Positions 1 to 6,110 of a DNA stretch of 15,288 nt are shown piece by piece. Positions within the stretch are counted from its first letter, which is position 1; each line of letters starts with the position of its first letter. The position numbers and the translations under genes were made by a program. Origin of the DNA: JAUWPO01 sp965603285. GTDB taxonomy: Bacteria > Chloroflexota > Anaerolineae > Anaerolineales > UBA4823. The notes beneath the pieces were generated by a model, which saw only the letters and a list, made by a program, of their open reading frames with translations, made no database searches and was not told where the DNA came from. The stretch spans positions 1-15,288 of the forward strand of contig CBFDCK010000072.1 in assembly GCA_965603285.1 (NCBI GenBank), read 5' to 3'.

Positions 1-483
1 TACCTGGTGAGGGGCTTTCAGGTGTTCATCATCGGTTTTGTTTATGCGCTGCCGATCATCCTGGTATCAGCCTGTGTGTCGGTTTTATTCCCTTCAGCTT
101 TTGACCCATCAGCCAGTAACGAAATCGCGGCTAGCGCCTGGGCTGCTTTTGCGTGTGTGAACTGCGTGATAATTCTATACTCCATCTTGCTGGCATTTTT
201 CGTTCCGGCGGCATTGGGTAATTTTGCCGCCAAAGAGCAATTCGGAGCAGCCTTCCGTTTTGGAGAAGTATGGGGTTTGGTGCGCGCCGCACCAGGAGCG
301 TACATCCTGGTCTTTTTAGGGTCCATATTAGCCGGATTTATTGCCGGGTTGGGCGTCATCCTTTGTGTAATAGGTGTGGTAATTACGATGTCCTACGCCA
401 ATTCCGTGATGGGAAATCTGATGGGACAGGCGTACAACGTAGCCACAGCCGAAGAGCAGCTTGAACCCGTCGAGGCGATCTGA
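1..483 (+). CDS. DUF4013 family membrane protein, 3' part (5' end outside window)
   Basis: The frame is open from the first base, and the codons before the GTG at 7 (Tyr-Leu) fit the family, so this is a C-terminal part rather than a gene starting at 7. The visible ~160 residues hold three or four hydrophobic segments: a first one with ALPIILVSACVSVLF, a second around VNCVIILYSILLAFFVPAAL, and a final pair spanning the Gly-rich GAYILVFLGSILAGFIAGLG stretch and the segment after it. The late MGNLMGQAYNVA stretch resembles the conserved C-terminal end of DUF4013 proteins, which are integral membrane proteins of unknown function. The frame stops at TGA 481-483 and a strong terminator follows 35 nt later, so this is the last gene of its transcript. 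The family call is from remembered motif shape and is fairly sure; the function is unknown. Confidence 0.8.
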   Translation, partial: YLVRGFQVFIIGFVYALPIILVSACVSVLFPSAFDPSASNEIAASAWAAFACVNCVIILYSILLAFFVPAALGNFAAKEQFGAAFRFGEVWGLVRAAPGAYILVFLGSILAGFIAGLGVILCVIGVVITMSYANSVMGNLMGQAYNVATAEEQLEPVEAI

Positions 484-518
484 TATTCAGTCTGAACCGA
501 CCTTTTAGATAAGCGATT

Positions 519-549
519 AGGGCCTGGGTGAAACCAGGCCCTTTTTTTT
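519..549 (+). terminator. Rho-independent terminator of the DUF4013 gene
   Basis: A perfect 9-bp stem (AGGGCCTGG with CCAGGCCCT) closes a 6-nt loop (GTGAAA) and is followed by eight T residues. It lies 35 nt after the stop codon and isolates the upstream gene from the small ORF and DUF3179 gene that follow. Confidence 0.92.
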
Positions 550-811
550 ATTCCGCGGGTGTGATGCACTCTTGTCCTGAACCTGTGAAGGATCTAAGCT
601 CGTTGCCCCTTTTTTTTGATGACCTGAATGCAGCGCGTCTCTCAGAGGCATCATACTTCAATCACGAGATAGGGGAGCAGTTTACACAGCCAGGTAAGAT
701 TCACTCCAAACCGTACGTCAATAATTCACAATTTGAGTACATTTTGATTCGCTGGTCTTTCGTGCCGTTGTGGGTGGTGCGGTAGACCGGATATAAATAA
801 AAGGAGCATAT
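550..811. other. Intergenic region upstream of the small ORF and DUF3179 gene
   Basis: This is 262 bases without a convincing gene. An 85-codon frame crosses it, but it begins inside the terminator hairpin and has no ribosome binding site. An AT-rich ATATAAATAA tract at 791-800 lies just before the Shine-Dalgarno sequence of the small ORF. I see no convincing -35/-10 pair at a sensible distance. Confidence 0.5.
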
Positions 812-949
812 ATGATTGTCTATATATTTATAACTGGTTTTCTCATCGGCATCGCATCTATACTCTTACTGCGTTTGCGCGCGCTTACGTTGAATCGTGA
901 AAACACCCGTATTCCAGTGCGTATAAAGGTATATGATGAAGAAGCGTAA
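812..949 (+). CDS. Small single-pass membrane peptide, 45 aa, overlapping the DUF3179 start
   Basis: An ATG at 812 follows a good Shine-Dalgarno sequence (AAAGGAG at 799-805) at normal spacing and opens 45 codons ending in TAA at 947-949. The first ~20 residues (MIVYIFITGFLIGIASILLL) form one strong transmembrane segment. It is followed by a basic stretch (RLRALTLNRENTR) and a short acidic tail (YDEEA), suggesting an inner-membrane anchor with a cytoplasmic tail. The 3' end overlaps the beginning of the DUF3179 frame by up to 17 nt in another reading frame, so the two genes are probably translationally coupled. I recognise no family. The evidence is the ribosome binding site, the membrane segment and the overlap; a conserved homologue beside another DUF3179 gene would settle it. 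Confidence 0.55.
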   Translation: MIVYIFITGFLIGIASILLLRLRALTLNRENTRIPVRIKVYDEEA

Positions 950-2036
950 TATTTTTCTGGGATTTGCCCTTCTCTTGACAGCCTGCAGCCCGATTGCGCC
1001 GAGCGCTTCAAACGCGCTACCCACACAGAAATCTGGCGCTGAGTTGGATACTCATACGCCGGCTGACACGTCAGTCGTTGATGGTACGATCCCAACTCAA
1101 ACCCCGGGATCAACTTCGGAGCAAAACCTCCAACCCCTTCCAACCAACAACCGTATCCCTGACAGCGAGGAATATGTCATACCGCCGGCGTTGCTGCCGT
1201 ACGATGGGATCGCGCCGGTCTACAATCCGGAATTTGTCCCTGCGACCGAATCGCCATTGGAGCCAGACGAGCTTGTGATGGGCGTCTCTATCAACGGAAA
1301 GTCCAAGGCTTACCCGGTTTCTGTTCTGCGTTTCCGGGAGATGGTGGATGACGAGTTGGCCGGATGGCCTATCCTGGTCTCATGGTGACCGATTTGCTAC
1401 ACCGGTCTCGTGCACGACCGGAGAATTGACGGCATCACCCACACGTTCGGCAACGCGGGAACACTTTTCATGAACGCCATGACCTGGTATGACCATGAGA
1501 CGGGTTCCATCTGGTCGCAACCTTGGGGTCGCGCAATAAAGGGCGAGCTTAAAGGTGTGGAGCTGCGGCTGCTGCCGTTCCAACTGACGACAGGGGCGAG
1601 CTGGGAGAAGGACCACCCCGAAACACTCGTCATGACTAATGATGTTAATCGATTAGAACTGCGCGGTCGGCAGGGTTTCAGCCCGGACTTTGTGATCGCG
1701 CTAGTCCTGGCTGAACAAGCCAAGGCTTATTATTTCAGAGATGCCCAATCCACAGGGATCATCAACGATTACGTGGGTGACATCCCGATTGTCCTTTGGG
1801 CAGGGGAAGATAATTGGTATGCTTACATACGAGAAGTGGATAATCAAGAATTAACTTTCAGGAGTGAAGGGGAGATGATGTCCGACGAAGAAACGGGTTC
1901 TAAGTGGGACATAACACGCGGGTTGGCGATAGAAGGTCCTTTGGGTGGAACTGCCTTACAGGCGGTACCGAGTTTGAGCTCGTTCGATTGGGCTTTCGTT
2001 GATTTTTATCCTCAGGGAGAGTTTTATACAAAGTAA
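933..2036 (+). CDS. DUF3179 lipoprotein with in-frame TGA at the CPxC cysteine: candidate selenoprotein (U-P-I-C)
   Basis: One continuous frame of 367 residues is interrupted only by TGA at codon 152 (1386-1388). The N-terminus is a lipoprotein signal (FALLLTAC, lipid Cys at residue 18 counted from 933), followed by a Ser/Thr/Pro-rich linker to about residue 80, so the protein should be anchored outside the cytoplasmic membrane. The DUF3179 domain then runs to the end. Around the TGA it reads ILVSW-[TGA]-PICYTGLVHDR, while the second DUF3179 protein of this window reads VVVTF-C-PLCNTGIAFER, so the TGA replaces the first Cys of the conserved CPxC pair. The 215 codons beyond it have no stop or frameshift and keep family features (TWYDHETGSIWSQ, DEETGSKWDITRGLAIEGPLGGTALQAV). 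ATG 936 is a possible alternative start with better spacing from AAAGG (925-929). A conventional gene finder would split this into two ORFs. The biochemical role of DUF3179 is unknown. Selenocysteine is inferred; a nonsense mutation or base error is the alternative. Confidence 0.75.
1386..1388 (+). other. Putative selenocysteine codon (TGA)
   Basis: This TGA is in frame between a TGG (Trp) and the PIC of the DUF3179 motif, at the position where the homologue encoded at 13902-15236 uses TGC (14469-14471). TGA ends other genes of the window normally (the flavoprotein, HAD and DUF47 genes) and Trp is encoded by TGG, so global reassignment of TGA is not supported. Confidence 0.65.
1402..1421 (+). 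promoter_or_regulatory. SECIS-like hairpin downstream of the in-frame TGA
   Basis: CCGGTC (1402-1407) pairs perfectly with GACCGG (1416-1421) around the 8-nt loop TCGTGCAC, 13 nt after the TGA. An alternative fold is CCGGU/ACCGG with a bulged CU, then CG/CG, capped by UGCA. That fold resembles the minimal SelB-binding hairpin of E. coli fdhF as I recall it (GGU/ACC, bulged U, short upper stem, small G/U-containing loop). The apex lies about 19-22 nt past the TGA, inside the usual bacterial range of roughly 16-37 nt. The matching stretch of the Cys-containing paralogue has no comparable stem by eye. Function is inferred from shape and distance only. Confidence 0.55.
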
Positions 2037-2046
2037 GTGAATGTTT

Positions 2047-2070
2047 CCCCTCCCCATTCAAGGGGAGGGG
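2047..2070. terminator. GC-rich hairpin between convergent genes
   Basis: CCCCTCCCC (2047-2055) and GGGGAGGGG (2062-2070) form a perfect 9-bp stem with loop ATTCAA, between the stops of the convergent DUF3179 and DUF427 genes. No T-tract follows on either strand; a G-rich run follows on the plus strand. It may end transcription in both directions, or be one of the CCCCTCCCC-type palindromes scattered in such genomes. Confidence 0.5.
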
Positions 2071-2090
2071 TCAGGGGTGGGGGTGCTATT

Positions 2091-2375
2091 TTATCTTTCT
2101 ACGTTCACCCCTCGCCAGAATGCTACGTAATCCTTGATCTCGCTTGCCATGTTGCTGGGGTTGGGATAGTACCAGGCGGCGTCCTTATTAGTGTCTCCGT
2201 TGTCCACGATATTGTAATAACTGGCTTTGCCTTTCCAGGGGCAGGTGGTGTGGGTATTGCTATCCTGAAAATAGTCCCTGTTAATCGACTCCGGTGGGAA
2301 GTAGTGGTTTCCTTCTATTATGATTGTGTCGTTGCTTTCTGCTAAGATTTTGCCATTCCATATAGCTTTTGCCAT
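2091..2375 (-). CDS. DUF427 domain protein, 94 aa
   Basis: This is a complete small protein beginning MAKAIWNGKILAESNDT and containing the strongly conserved DUF427 core: EGNHYFPPESINRDYF, THTTCPWKGKASYYN and KDAAWYYPNPS, ending YVAFWRGVNVER. About 94 residues is the normal length for the single-domain form. Family members are small soluble beta-rich proteins with no firmly established function. The start was chosen at 2375 because AAGGAG precedes it at normal spacing; the frame extends 23 codons further upstream, but that extension is basic and not family-like. It is transcribed toward the DUF3179 gene and appears to be a single-gene unit. The family assignment is very sure; the function is not. 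Confidence 0.93.
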   Translation of the reverse strand: MAKAIWNGKILAESNDTIIIEGNHYFPPESINRDYFQDSNTHTTCPWKGKASYYNIVDNGDTNKDAAWYYPNPSNMASEIKDYVAFWRGVNVER

Positions 2376-2511
2376 CTTAAACTCCTTGTTTTTGTCATAA
2401 TTCCGGTTTATTTTGGTTGTTCGTTTTCTAATAAATAGACGCAATAAGGAGTAATTCTCTTACGGAGTTTTTGGAAAGATTAAGTAAAAAAAACCAGAAA
2501 TTGAAATTCAA

Positions 2512-2545
2512 AGACCCTTTGGGTTTTGAGAGTCCTAAAGGGTCT
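2512..2545 (-). terminator. Terminator of the ccdA-tlpA unit
   Basis: AGACCCTTT (2512-2520) pairs with AAAGGGTCT (2537-2545), and three further pairs (one G-U) extend the stem to 12 bp with a 10-nt loop. Read on the minus strand it lies 38 nt after the tlpA-like stop and is followed by a T-rich stretch. Confidence 0.75.
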
Positions 2546-2583
2546 GGAAACGAGAAATCAATTTTTATGCAGCTTGATTGATT

Positions 2584-3177
2584 TTACCCGGATGATCTAA
2601 ACGGATCCGGTTCTCTTCCGGTAATGACATCATCCAGCACGTTCTGCAGGACCTCCCTCGTCATTGCTCCGGCGAAGACATAGCGCACTACTCCATCTTG
2701 ATCGATGAACCAGCTCGTCGGCAGACCGATGGGCGTATACAGGTTGTTGGTCAGGCTGCCGTCCTCGTTGAGCACCAGGGGAAACTGAACGTTGAACTCA
2801 TCCCGAAAAGCCTCCACAGCTTCCGGGTTCTCCTGTAAGTTGATCCCGACAAAGACCACTTCCTGGTCTTCAAACTGGTCAGCAGCTTCTACCAAATGGG
2901 GCATTTCCAAACGGCAGGGTCCACACCATGAGGCGAAGACATTGATCAGTACAGTTTTGCCGCGCAGGTCGCTCAGACGGATCGTCTCGCCGTCCAGGGT
3001 TGTGCCTGTGAAGTTAGGAGCCAGTTCTCCCACCTTGGTGCCGACTGGCAAGTCTAAATCTGATTGCACGGCAGTTTCAGTTTGTGATTGTGCAATAGTA
3101 CGCTGGTCAAAAAACACGTCCGCCGCCATGATGCCAATGACCAGGATTAAAACTAATGGTTTCCAAATACGTCTCAT
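2584..3177 (-). CDS. TlpA/ResA-like membrane-anchored thioredoxin, 197 aa
   Basis: This is a thiol-disulfide oxidoreductase of the TlpA/ResA class, held in the membrane by an N-terminal segment (residues ~5-22, WKPLVLILVIGIMAADVFF; no lipobox) with the thioredoxin fold outside. The redox motif WCGPC is at residues 84-88 within VLINVFASWCGPCRLEMPHL, and the cis-proline loop appears as GLPTSWFID. Before the motif the typical AlkyHP/TlpA entry is seen (VGELAPNFTGTTLDGETIRLSDLRGK). Such proteins reduce disulfides in extracytoplasmic proteins, for example during cytochrome c assembly, using electrons delivered by CcdA. The ccdA-like gene lies 67 nt upstream on the same strand, which supports that pairing. 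Start 3177 has GGAG nine or so nt ahead; the frame extends 15 codons further but without a better ribosome binding site. The physiological target is unknown. Confidence 0.9.
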   Translation of the reverse strand: MRRIWKPLVLILVIGIMAADVFFDQRTIAQSQTETAVQSDLDLPVGTKVGELAPNFTGTTLDGETIRLSDLRGKTVLINVFASWCGPCRLEMPHLVEAADQFEDQEVVFVGINLQENPEAVEAFRDEFNVQFPLVLNEDGSLTNNLYTPIGLPTSWFIDQDGVVRYVFAGAMTREVLQNVLDDVITGREPDPFRSSG

Positions 3178-3244
3178 CGTAATTCTCCATTTTTTTATAC
3201 AATACCATGTTTGTTTTTTCAAACCGCTTGTTAGTTCAAGCCGC

Positions 3245-3994
3245 TTATAGCGTCAAACCTGTTCCAAAAGTCTTAGTGATCCAATTGCTTATTTGGATCA
3301 GGTTGCCGGTGAATACCAAAAGACCCATCATGACGAGCAGTCCGCCGCTCGCGGCGGTCAGCTGTGGTATATAGCGCCGGATGGCAAGAACCGTCTTTTT
3401 ACCGGCAGCACGATTCAGTGCCAGTGCCATGAGGATAAAGGGCACGCCCAATCCGAGCGCATATGTGAGCAGTAAACCCATGCCCGTAAACACCGTATCA
3501 GCCTGGCAGGCAATTACCAGGATTGAGGCCAACACCGGGCCAATACATGGTGTCCAGCCGACTCCGAATGCGGCTCCCATCAGTGCTGAACCGGTTGGCC
3601 CGGCTGCACGCCCACGTGCGTCTGCAACATCTACACGTGCCTCTCGCAGCAACCACGGGATGTGGATCACGCCTAATAAGTGAAGACCGAACACCACAAT
3701 GATCAGACCGGCGATCCTGCTCACCAGGACCTGGTTGCTCAGTAAAAAGCCTCCTAGCAACGTCGCTGAAGCGCCGAAAACCGTAAAGGCGAATGCCAGA
3801 CCGAAGACGAAAGAGAATGCGTTAACCAGCAGTGTGCGGCGTTGGGAATCATCCTGCGAACCGGTCAGCTCTTCGAATGACATTCCTGTGAGCTGGGCCA
3901 GGTAGGCTGGTATTAAAGGAAAGACGCAGGGGGATAGGAAAGAAAGCACACCTGCTGCGAATGCACCAACAAATCCGATTGTTCCGATATCCAT
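3245..3994 (-). CDS. ccdA: CcdA-type cytochrome c biogenesis / thiol electron transporter, 249 aa
   Basis: This integral membrane protein has about six hydrophobic segments and carries electrons from cytoplasmic thioredoxin across the membrane to extracytoplasmic thioredoxin-like partners. Both redox cysteines of the family are present in their usual settings: LSFLSPCVFPLIPAYLAQLTG (Cys23) in the first segment and GVGWTPCIGPVLASIL (Cys150) in the fourth. Length matches the short CcdA form rather than DsbD. Start 3994 was chosen because GGAG lies 8 nt ahead and the following MDIGTIGFVGAFAAGV begins the family domain; the frame extends 12 codons more. It is first in a two-gene unit with the TlpA-like gene, its likely partner. 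The function is well supported by family knowledge; the final acceptor is unknown. Confidence 0.92.
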   Translation of the reverse strand: MDIGTIGFVGAFAAGVLSFLSPCVFPLIPAYLAQLTGMSFEELTGSQDDSQRRTLLVNAFSFVFGLAFAFTVFGASATLLGGFLLSNQVLVSRIAGLIIVVFGLHLLGVIHIPWLLREARVDVADARGRAAGPTGSALMGAAFGVGWTPCIGPVLASILVIACQADTVFTGMGLLLTYALGLGVPFILMALALNRAAGKKTVLAIRRYIPQLTAASGGLLVMMGLLVFTGNLIQISNWITKTFGTGLTL

Positions 3995-4431
3995 GATAAT
4001 AACTCCGGCTACCAAATGAGAAAAATACAAGGGGGACGTTTATGCCCTCCATATATTTGACGGTGCCTTCATCTCATTTCTTACAGCAAATATCCTCCTG
4101 CGGGTTGCGTATGGTTAGTGCAAGGGCGTCCTCAACAACCCTTTTTTGATCTCTTTGTGAATATATCAATAAACCCACGGGAGGTTGTAGGTGGTTTTAC
4201 CCACGGAAGGTTTGATCGGATAGTCATTCGTAAGAATCCTCCCCGAGGTTGCATCAAAATTTATATAAGCATACATTCGACGATCGGTCAGGGTGACCGG
4301 ATAAACGCCCAACAAGGAGGCCTATGGTTCTACTGGAGCGAAAACACACAATTTTTCAACCCGGCACTATGCATTGCCGGAGGTTCGAATTCCCGATTTT
4401 CAAAAAGAATGCAAATTTCCAGGAGGTAATC
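3995..4431. other. Intergenic region with degenerate palindromic repeats and a hairpin
   Basis: These 437 bases lie between the ccdA start and a small plus-strand gene. Degenerate copies of the CCTCCCGCGGG-type repeat occur at 4091-4105 and through 4172-4252, including a CATTCGTAAGA stretch like that beside the repeat at the window end. A perfect hairpin CCGGCA/TGCCGG with an 8-nt loop is at 4361-4380. The ccdA promoter should lie here on the minus strand, but I see no clear one. No gene is supported. Confidence 0.5.
4172..4252. repeat. Degenerate copies of the palindromic repeat family
   Basis: The block contains CCCACGGGAGGTT, ACCCACGGAAGGTT and CCTCCCCGAGGTT, each a variant of the ACCCGCGGGAGGTT arm found intact at 5674-5691 and 9392-9698. 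It also has CATTCGTAAGAA, resembling the CATTCGCGTAAGGA near the window end. Confidence 0.5.
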
Positions 4432-4553
4432 ATGCAAAAAACAATTGGTAAGATAGCCTGTTTACTTCCATAGCGATCGCTTTGACAGTGATCATCGGAA
4501 CTCTGCGCATGCAGTCGAAAGTTTTGCTGAAATTCTACGAGCAAAATACCTAA
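4432..4553 (+). pseudogene. Small membrane peptide gene with apparent one-base frame disruption
   Basis: An excellent ribosome binding site (AGGAGG at 4421-4426) precedes ATG 4432, but the frame ends after 13 codons (MQKTIGKIACLLP, TAG at 4471). In the adjacent frame from 4464 the sequence continues as TSIAIALTVIIGTLRM, then a basic/polar tail ending FYEQNT with TAA at 4551-4553. Joined, the two parts give a ~40-residue peptide with one transmembrane segment, and one inserted base near 4462 would restore it. A strong terminator follows 43 nt later, so the unit has the signals of a real gene. It could be a decayed gene, a base-call error or a chance arrangement. I recognise no family. Confidence 0.35.
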
Positions 4554-4596
4554 CCAAAACATCTCCAGCGAAGCTAATTGATCGCTGGATGAAATG

Positions 4597-4635
4597 AAAA
4601 ACAGCCCCGGACGTTTTGTCCAAAGGGCTGTTTTT
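4597..4635. terminator. Bidirectional terminator
   Basis: AAAAACAGCCC (4597-4607) and GGGCTGTTTTT (4625-4635) form an 11-bp stem topped by a second short stem GGAC/GTCC around TTTT. The T-run on each strand lets it serve the small plus-strand gene and, from the other side, the DUF547 gene ending at 4686. Confidence 0.88.
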
Positions 4636-4685
4636 CGTTTTAATAGTTCACACCATTTATATCAGTTTCCCGGATTTCTCCCTAT

Positions 4686-5597
4686 TTATCGCCCCGACAA
4701 GTTGAGCCCCCAATTATATGGATCATAACGCAGCTTTAGCGCTCCCTGGTTATCCTGTATCCAGGTCCGTCGTTCATTGTCCGGGAGGTGCTTGATGATG
4801 AAATCGATCACACCTTCTTCACCACCGAAGTCGATCTTGTACCAATTGAATATTGCGGAAGTGTGAAGCTCTGATTTATCCTGATCGATCCTTACATTAG
4901 TATCCACGAAACCGCGCCCTGCTAGGTCTAACTGAGTGTTGATCCCCTCGGCAGTGTAAGCCCGGATGGGTGGACAGGAACGGCTGGCGCAGTTCAAAGC
5001 GAAATGGATGCGCACGTCTGGCTCGCTGATCACCCAATCCATGTGCGGGTCGTTTGAAGCGAATTGGGGACCGGGAATATATGGATGACCGCGGTTCGCG
5101 CGCAGAATGCCGTGCTCGATATCCTCCAGGCTAACGGTCAGACCGCCGACTTCATAAGCTGCCTTACGGAAAAATGCCAGCACCCCGAGATGACCTTCAG
5201 TGACGCTGTTCTGGACGTTGAAATTTATAATGCCGTCAAGAACCAGGGCGTTGTACAGATTGATCCAGAATGCCAGACTTTCATCACGCCCAGCTAATGC
5301 AGACGTTTTGAAGAATCTCAGGCGAGGGACGCAGAAATCTCGATATTCGGCATAGACTTTACTTTCCCGCAATCTGGCGTAGTTTACTTGATAGCCATCC
5401 TCATCCATAGCGGCGATTTTGAACTCATCCATCGCCATCTTGAGTTCGGCTGCGAGATCTATGCTTTCGGTTTGTGATGGCTGATATGGTGCAGCGTTTA
5501 ATACTTGGTCTGGTGTTACGCCTGTGACGCGGTCCAAGAGTCCATCTCGTGCCCGTATAAGACCGTCTTTCCAGTTTGCTGAGTGCTGCTCTGTCAT
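4686..5597 (-). CDS. DUF547 domain protein, 303 aa
   Basis: The central and C-terminal parts match DUF547: DESLAFWINLYNALVLDGII, then the AFFRKAAYEVGGLTVSLEDIEHGILR block, and the hallmark VRIHFALNCASRSCPPIRAY with its Cys pair, then LDLAGRGFVDTNVRI and IFNWYKIDFGG. The N-terminal ~60 residues (MTEQHSANWKDGLIRARDGLL onward) are not recognisable. There is no signal peptide or membrane segment, so it is predicted to be cytoplasmic, unlike some exported members of the family. The function of DUF547 is not established; the conserved His/Cys/Arg cluster suggests an enzyme. The start at 5597 has GAGG upstream across an A-run. It is transcribed alone, ends at a shared terminator and diverges from the translation-factor-like gene. 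Confidence 0.88.
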   Translation of the reverse strand: MTEQHSANWKDGLIRARDGLLDRVTGVTPDQVLNAAPYQPSQTESIDLAAELKMAMDEFKIAAMDEDGYQVNYARLRESKVYAEYRDFCVPRLRFFKTSALAGRDESLAFWINLYNALVLDGIINFNVQNSVTEGHLGVLAFFRKAAYEVGGLTVSLEDIEHGILRANRGHPYIPGPQFASNDPHMDWVISEPDVRIHFALNCASRSCPPIRAYTAEGINTQLDLAGRGFVDTNVRIDQDKSELHTSAIFNWYKIDFGGEEGVIDFIIKHLPDNERRTWIQDNQGALKLRYDPYNWGLNLSGR

Positions 5598-5660
5598 GTT
5601 TTTTTTCCTCGATGTAGTTTTACCATAATTAAGACAGGTTGAATGAGGAGTTTCTTACTG

Positions 5661-5706
5661 AAACCTCCCTCGAAACCTCCCGCGGGAGGTTTTACTCGCG
5701 GAGGGT
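5661..5706. repeat. Palindromic repeat between divergent genes
   Basis: A perfect 18-bp palindrome AACCTCCCGCGGGAGGTT lies at 5674-5691, flanked by imperfect outer arms AACCTCCCTCG (5662-5672) and CGCGGAGGGTT (5697-5707). It lies between the divergent DUF547 and EF-like genes, immediately upstream of a TATAAT box. It could be an operator, a hairpin-forming REP-like element, or both. The same core recurs elsewhere in the window, which favours a dispersed repeat. Confidence 0.75.
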
Positions 5707-5717
5707 TAAGTTATAAT
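5690..5717 (+). promoter_or_regulatory. Possible promoter of the EF-like gene
   Basis: TATAAT at 5712-5717 is a perfect -10 hexamer. A poor -35 (TTTTAC at 5690-5695) lies 16 bp upstream and overlaps the end of the palindrome. The implied leader is about 125 nt. The -10 is clear; the -35 is weak. Confidence 0.45.
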
Positions 5718-5849
5718 GGTTTCACAAACTCTTTTTAAAGCCGGTTAATGTGCTTAGTTTGTACTCCAATAACATCGCCATTACACTCCTGGGAGTTTGA
5801 TCAGGCGCGGTTTTGTATGTTACCCATCAATAGTGAGGAGAAAAGCAAG

Positions 5850-6110
5850 ATGGAAGGAAAACAAATCGGGGTTGTCACGCATTTCTACGGAAGCATCTGT
5901 GTGGCGGTAGTAGATCTAACAGATACGATTGAAGTGGGTGATGATATCCACATTTTGGGTCACACGACCGACTTCAATCAAAAAGTGAAGTCGCTGCAGA
6001 TCGAGCACGATCAGATCGAAGGTGCCGGGGCGGGGATGGAAGTGGCGATCAAGCTTGAGCGCCGCGTACGGCGGGGTGACAAGGTATTTAAGCTGATAGG
6101 CGAGGAGTAA
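5850..6110 (+). CDS. Small translation-elongation-factor-like protein, 86 aa
   Basis: This is a single beta-barrel domain like domain 2 of EF-Tu/IF2. Beginning MEGKQIGVVTHFYGSICVAVVDLTDTIEVGDDIHILGHTTDFNQKV, it carries the typical IEVGD and GHTTDF elements, then VKSLQIEHDQIEGAGAGMEVAIKLERRVRRGDKVFKL. No GTPase domain is present and none is expected: stand-alone proteins of ~85 residues with this domain are a recognised family of unknown function. Start 5850 is preferred because GAGGAG (5835-5840) is 9 nt upstream and the domain begins at once; the frame extends to an ATG at 5748, but the extra 34 residues do not look like the family. It is transcribed alone, divergently from the DUF547 gene. 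Confidence 0.88.
   Translation: MEGKQIGVVTHFYGSICVAVVDLTDTIEVGDDIHILGHTTDFNQKVKSLQIEHDQIEGAGAGMEVAIKLERRVRRGDKVFKLIGEE

Noticed and set aside
528..785. 85-codon plus-strand ORF
   Set aside because: It starts inside the terminator hairpin, lacks a ribosome binding site and has no recognisable protein features.
1386..1388. Reassignment of TGA to tryptophan throughout the organism
   Set aside because: TGA ends the flavoprotein, HAD and DUF47 genes at family-appropriate positions, and Trp is encoded by TGG. The TGA also aligns with Cys, not Trp.
1410..2036. A separate gene starting after the TGA
   Set aside because: It is the same reading frame and the uninterrupted continuation of the DUF3179 domain. 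No ribosome binding site supports an independent start.
2037..2345. Plus-strand 102-codon ORF
   Set aside because: It is antisense to the clearly recognised DUF427 gene and starts in the intergenic hairpin.
4382..4393. GGTTCGAATTCC resembling a tRNA T-loop
   Set aside because: The flanking bases do not form the 5-bp T stem, and no acceptor, D or anticodon arms fit around it.
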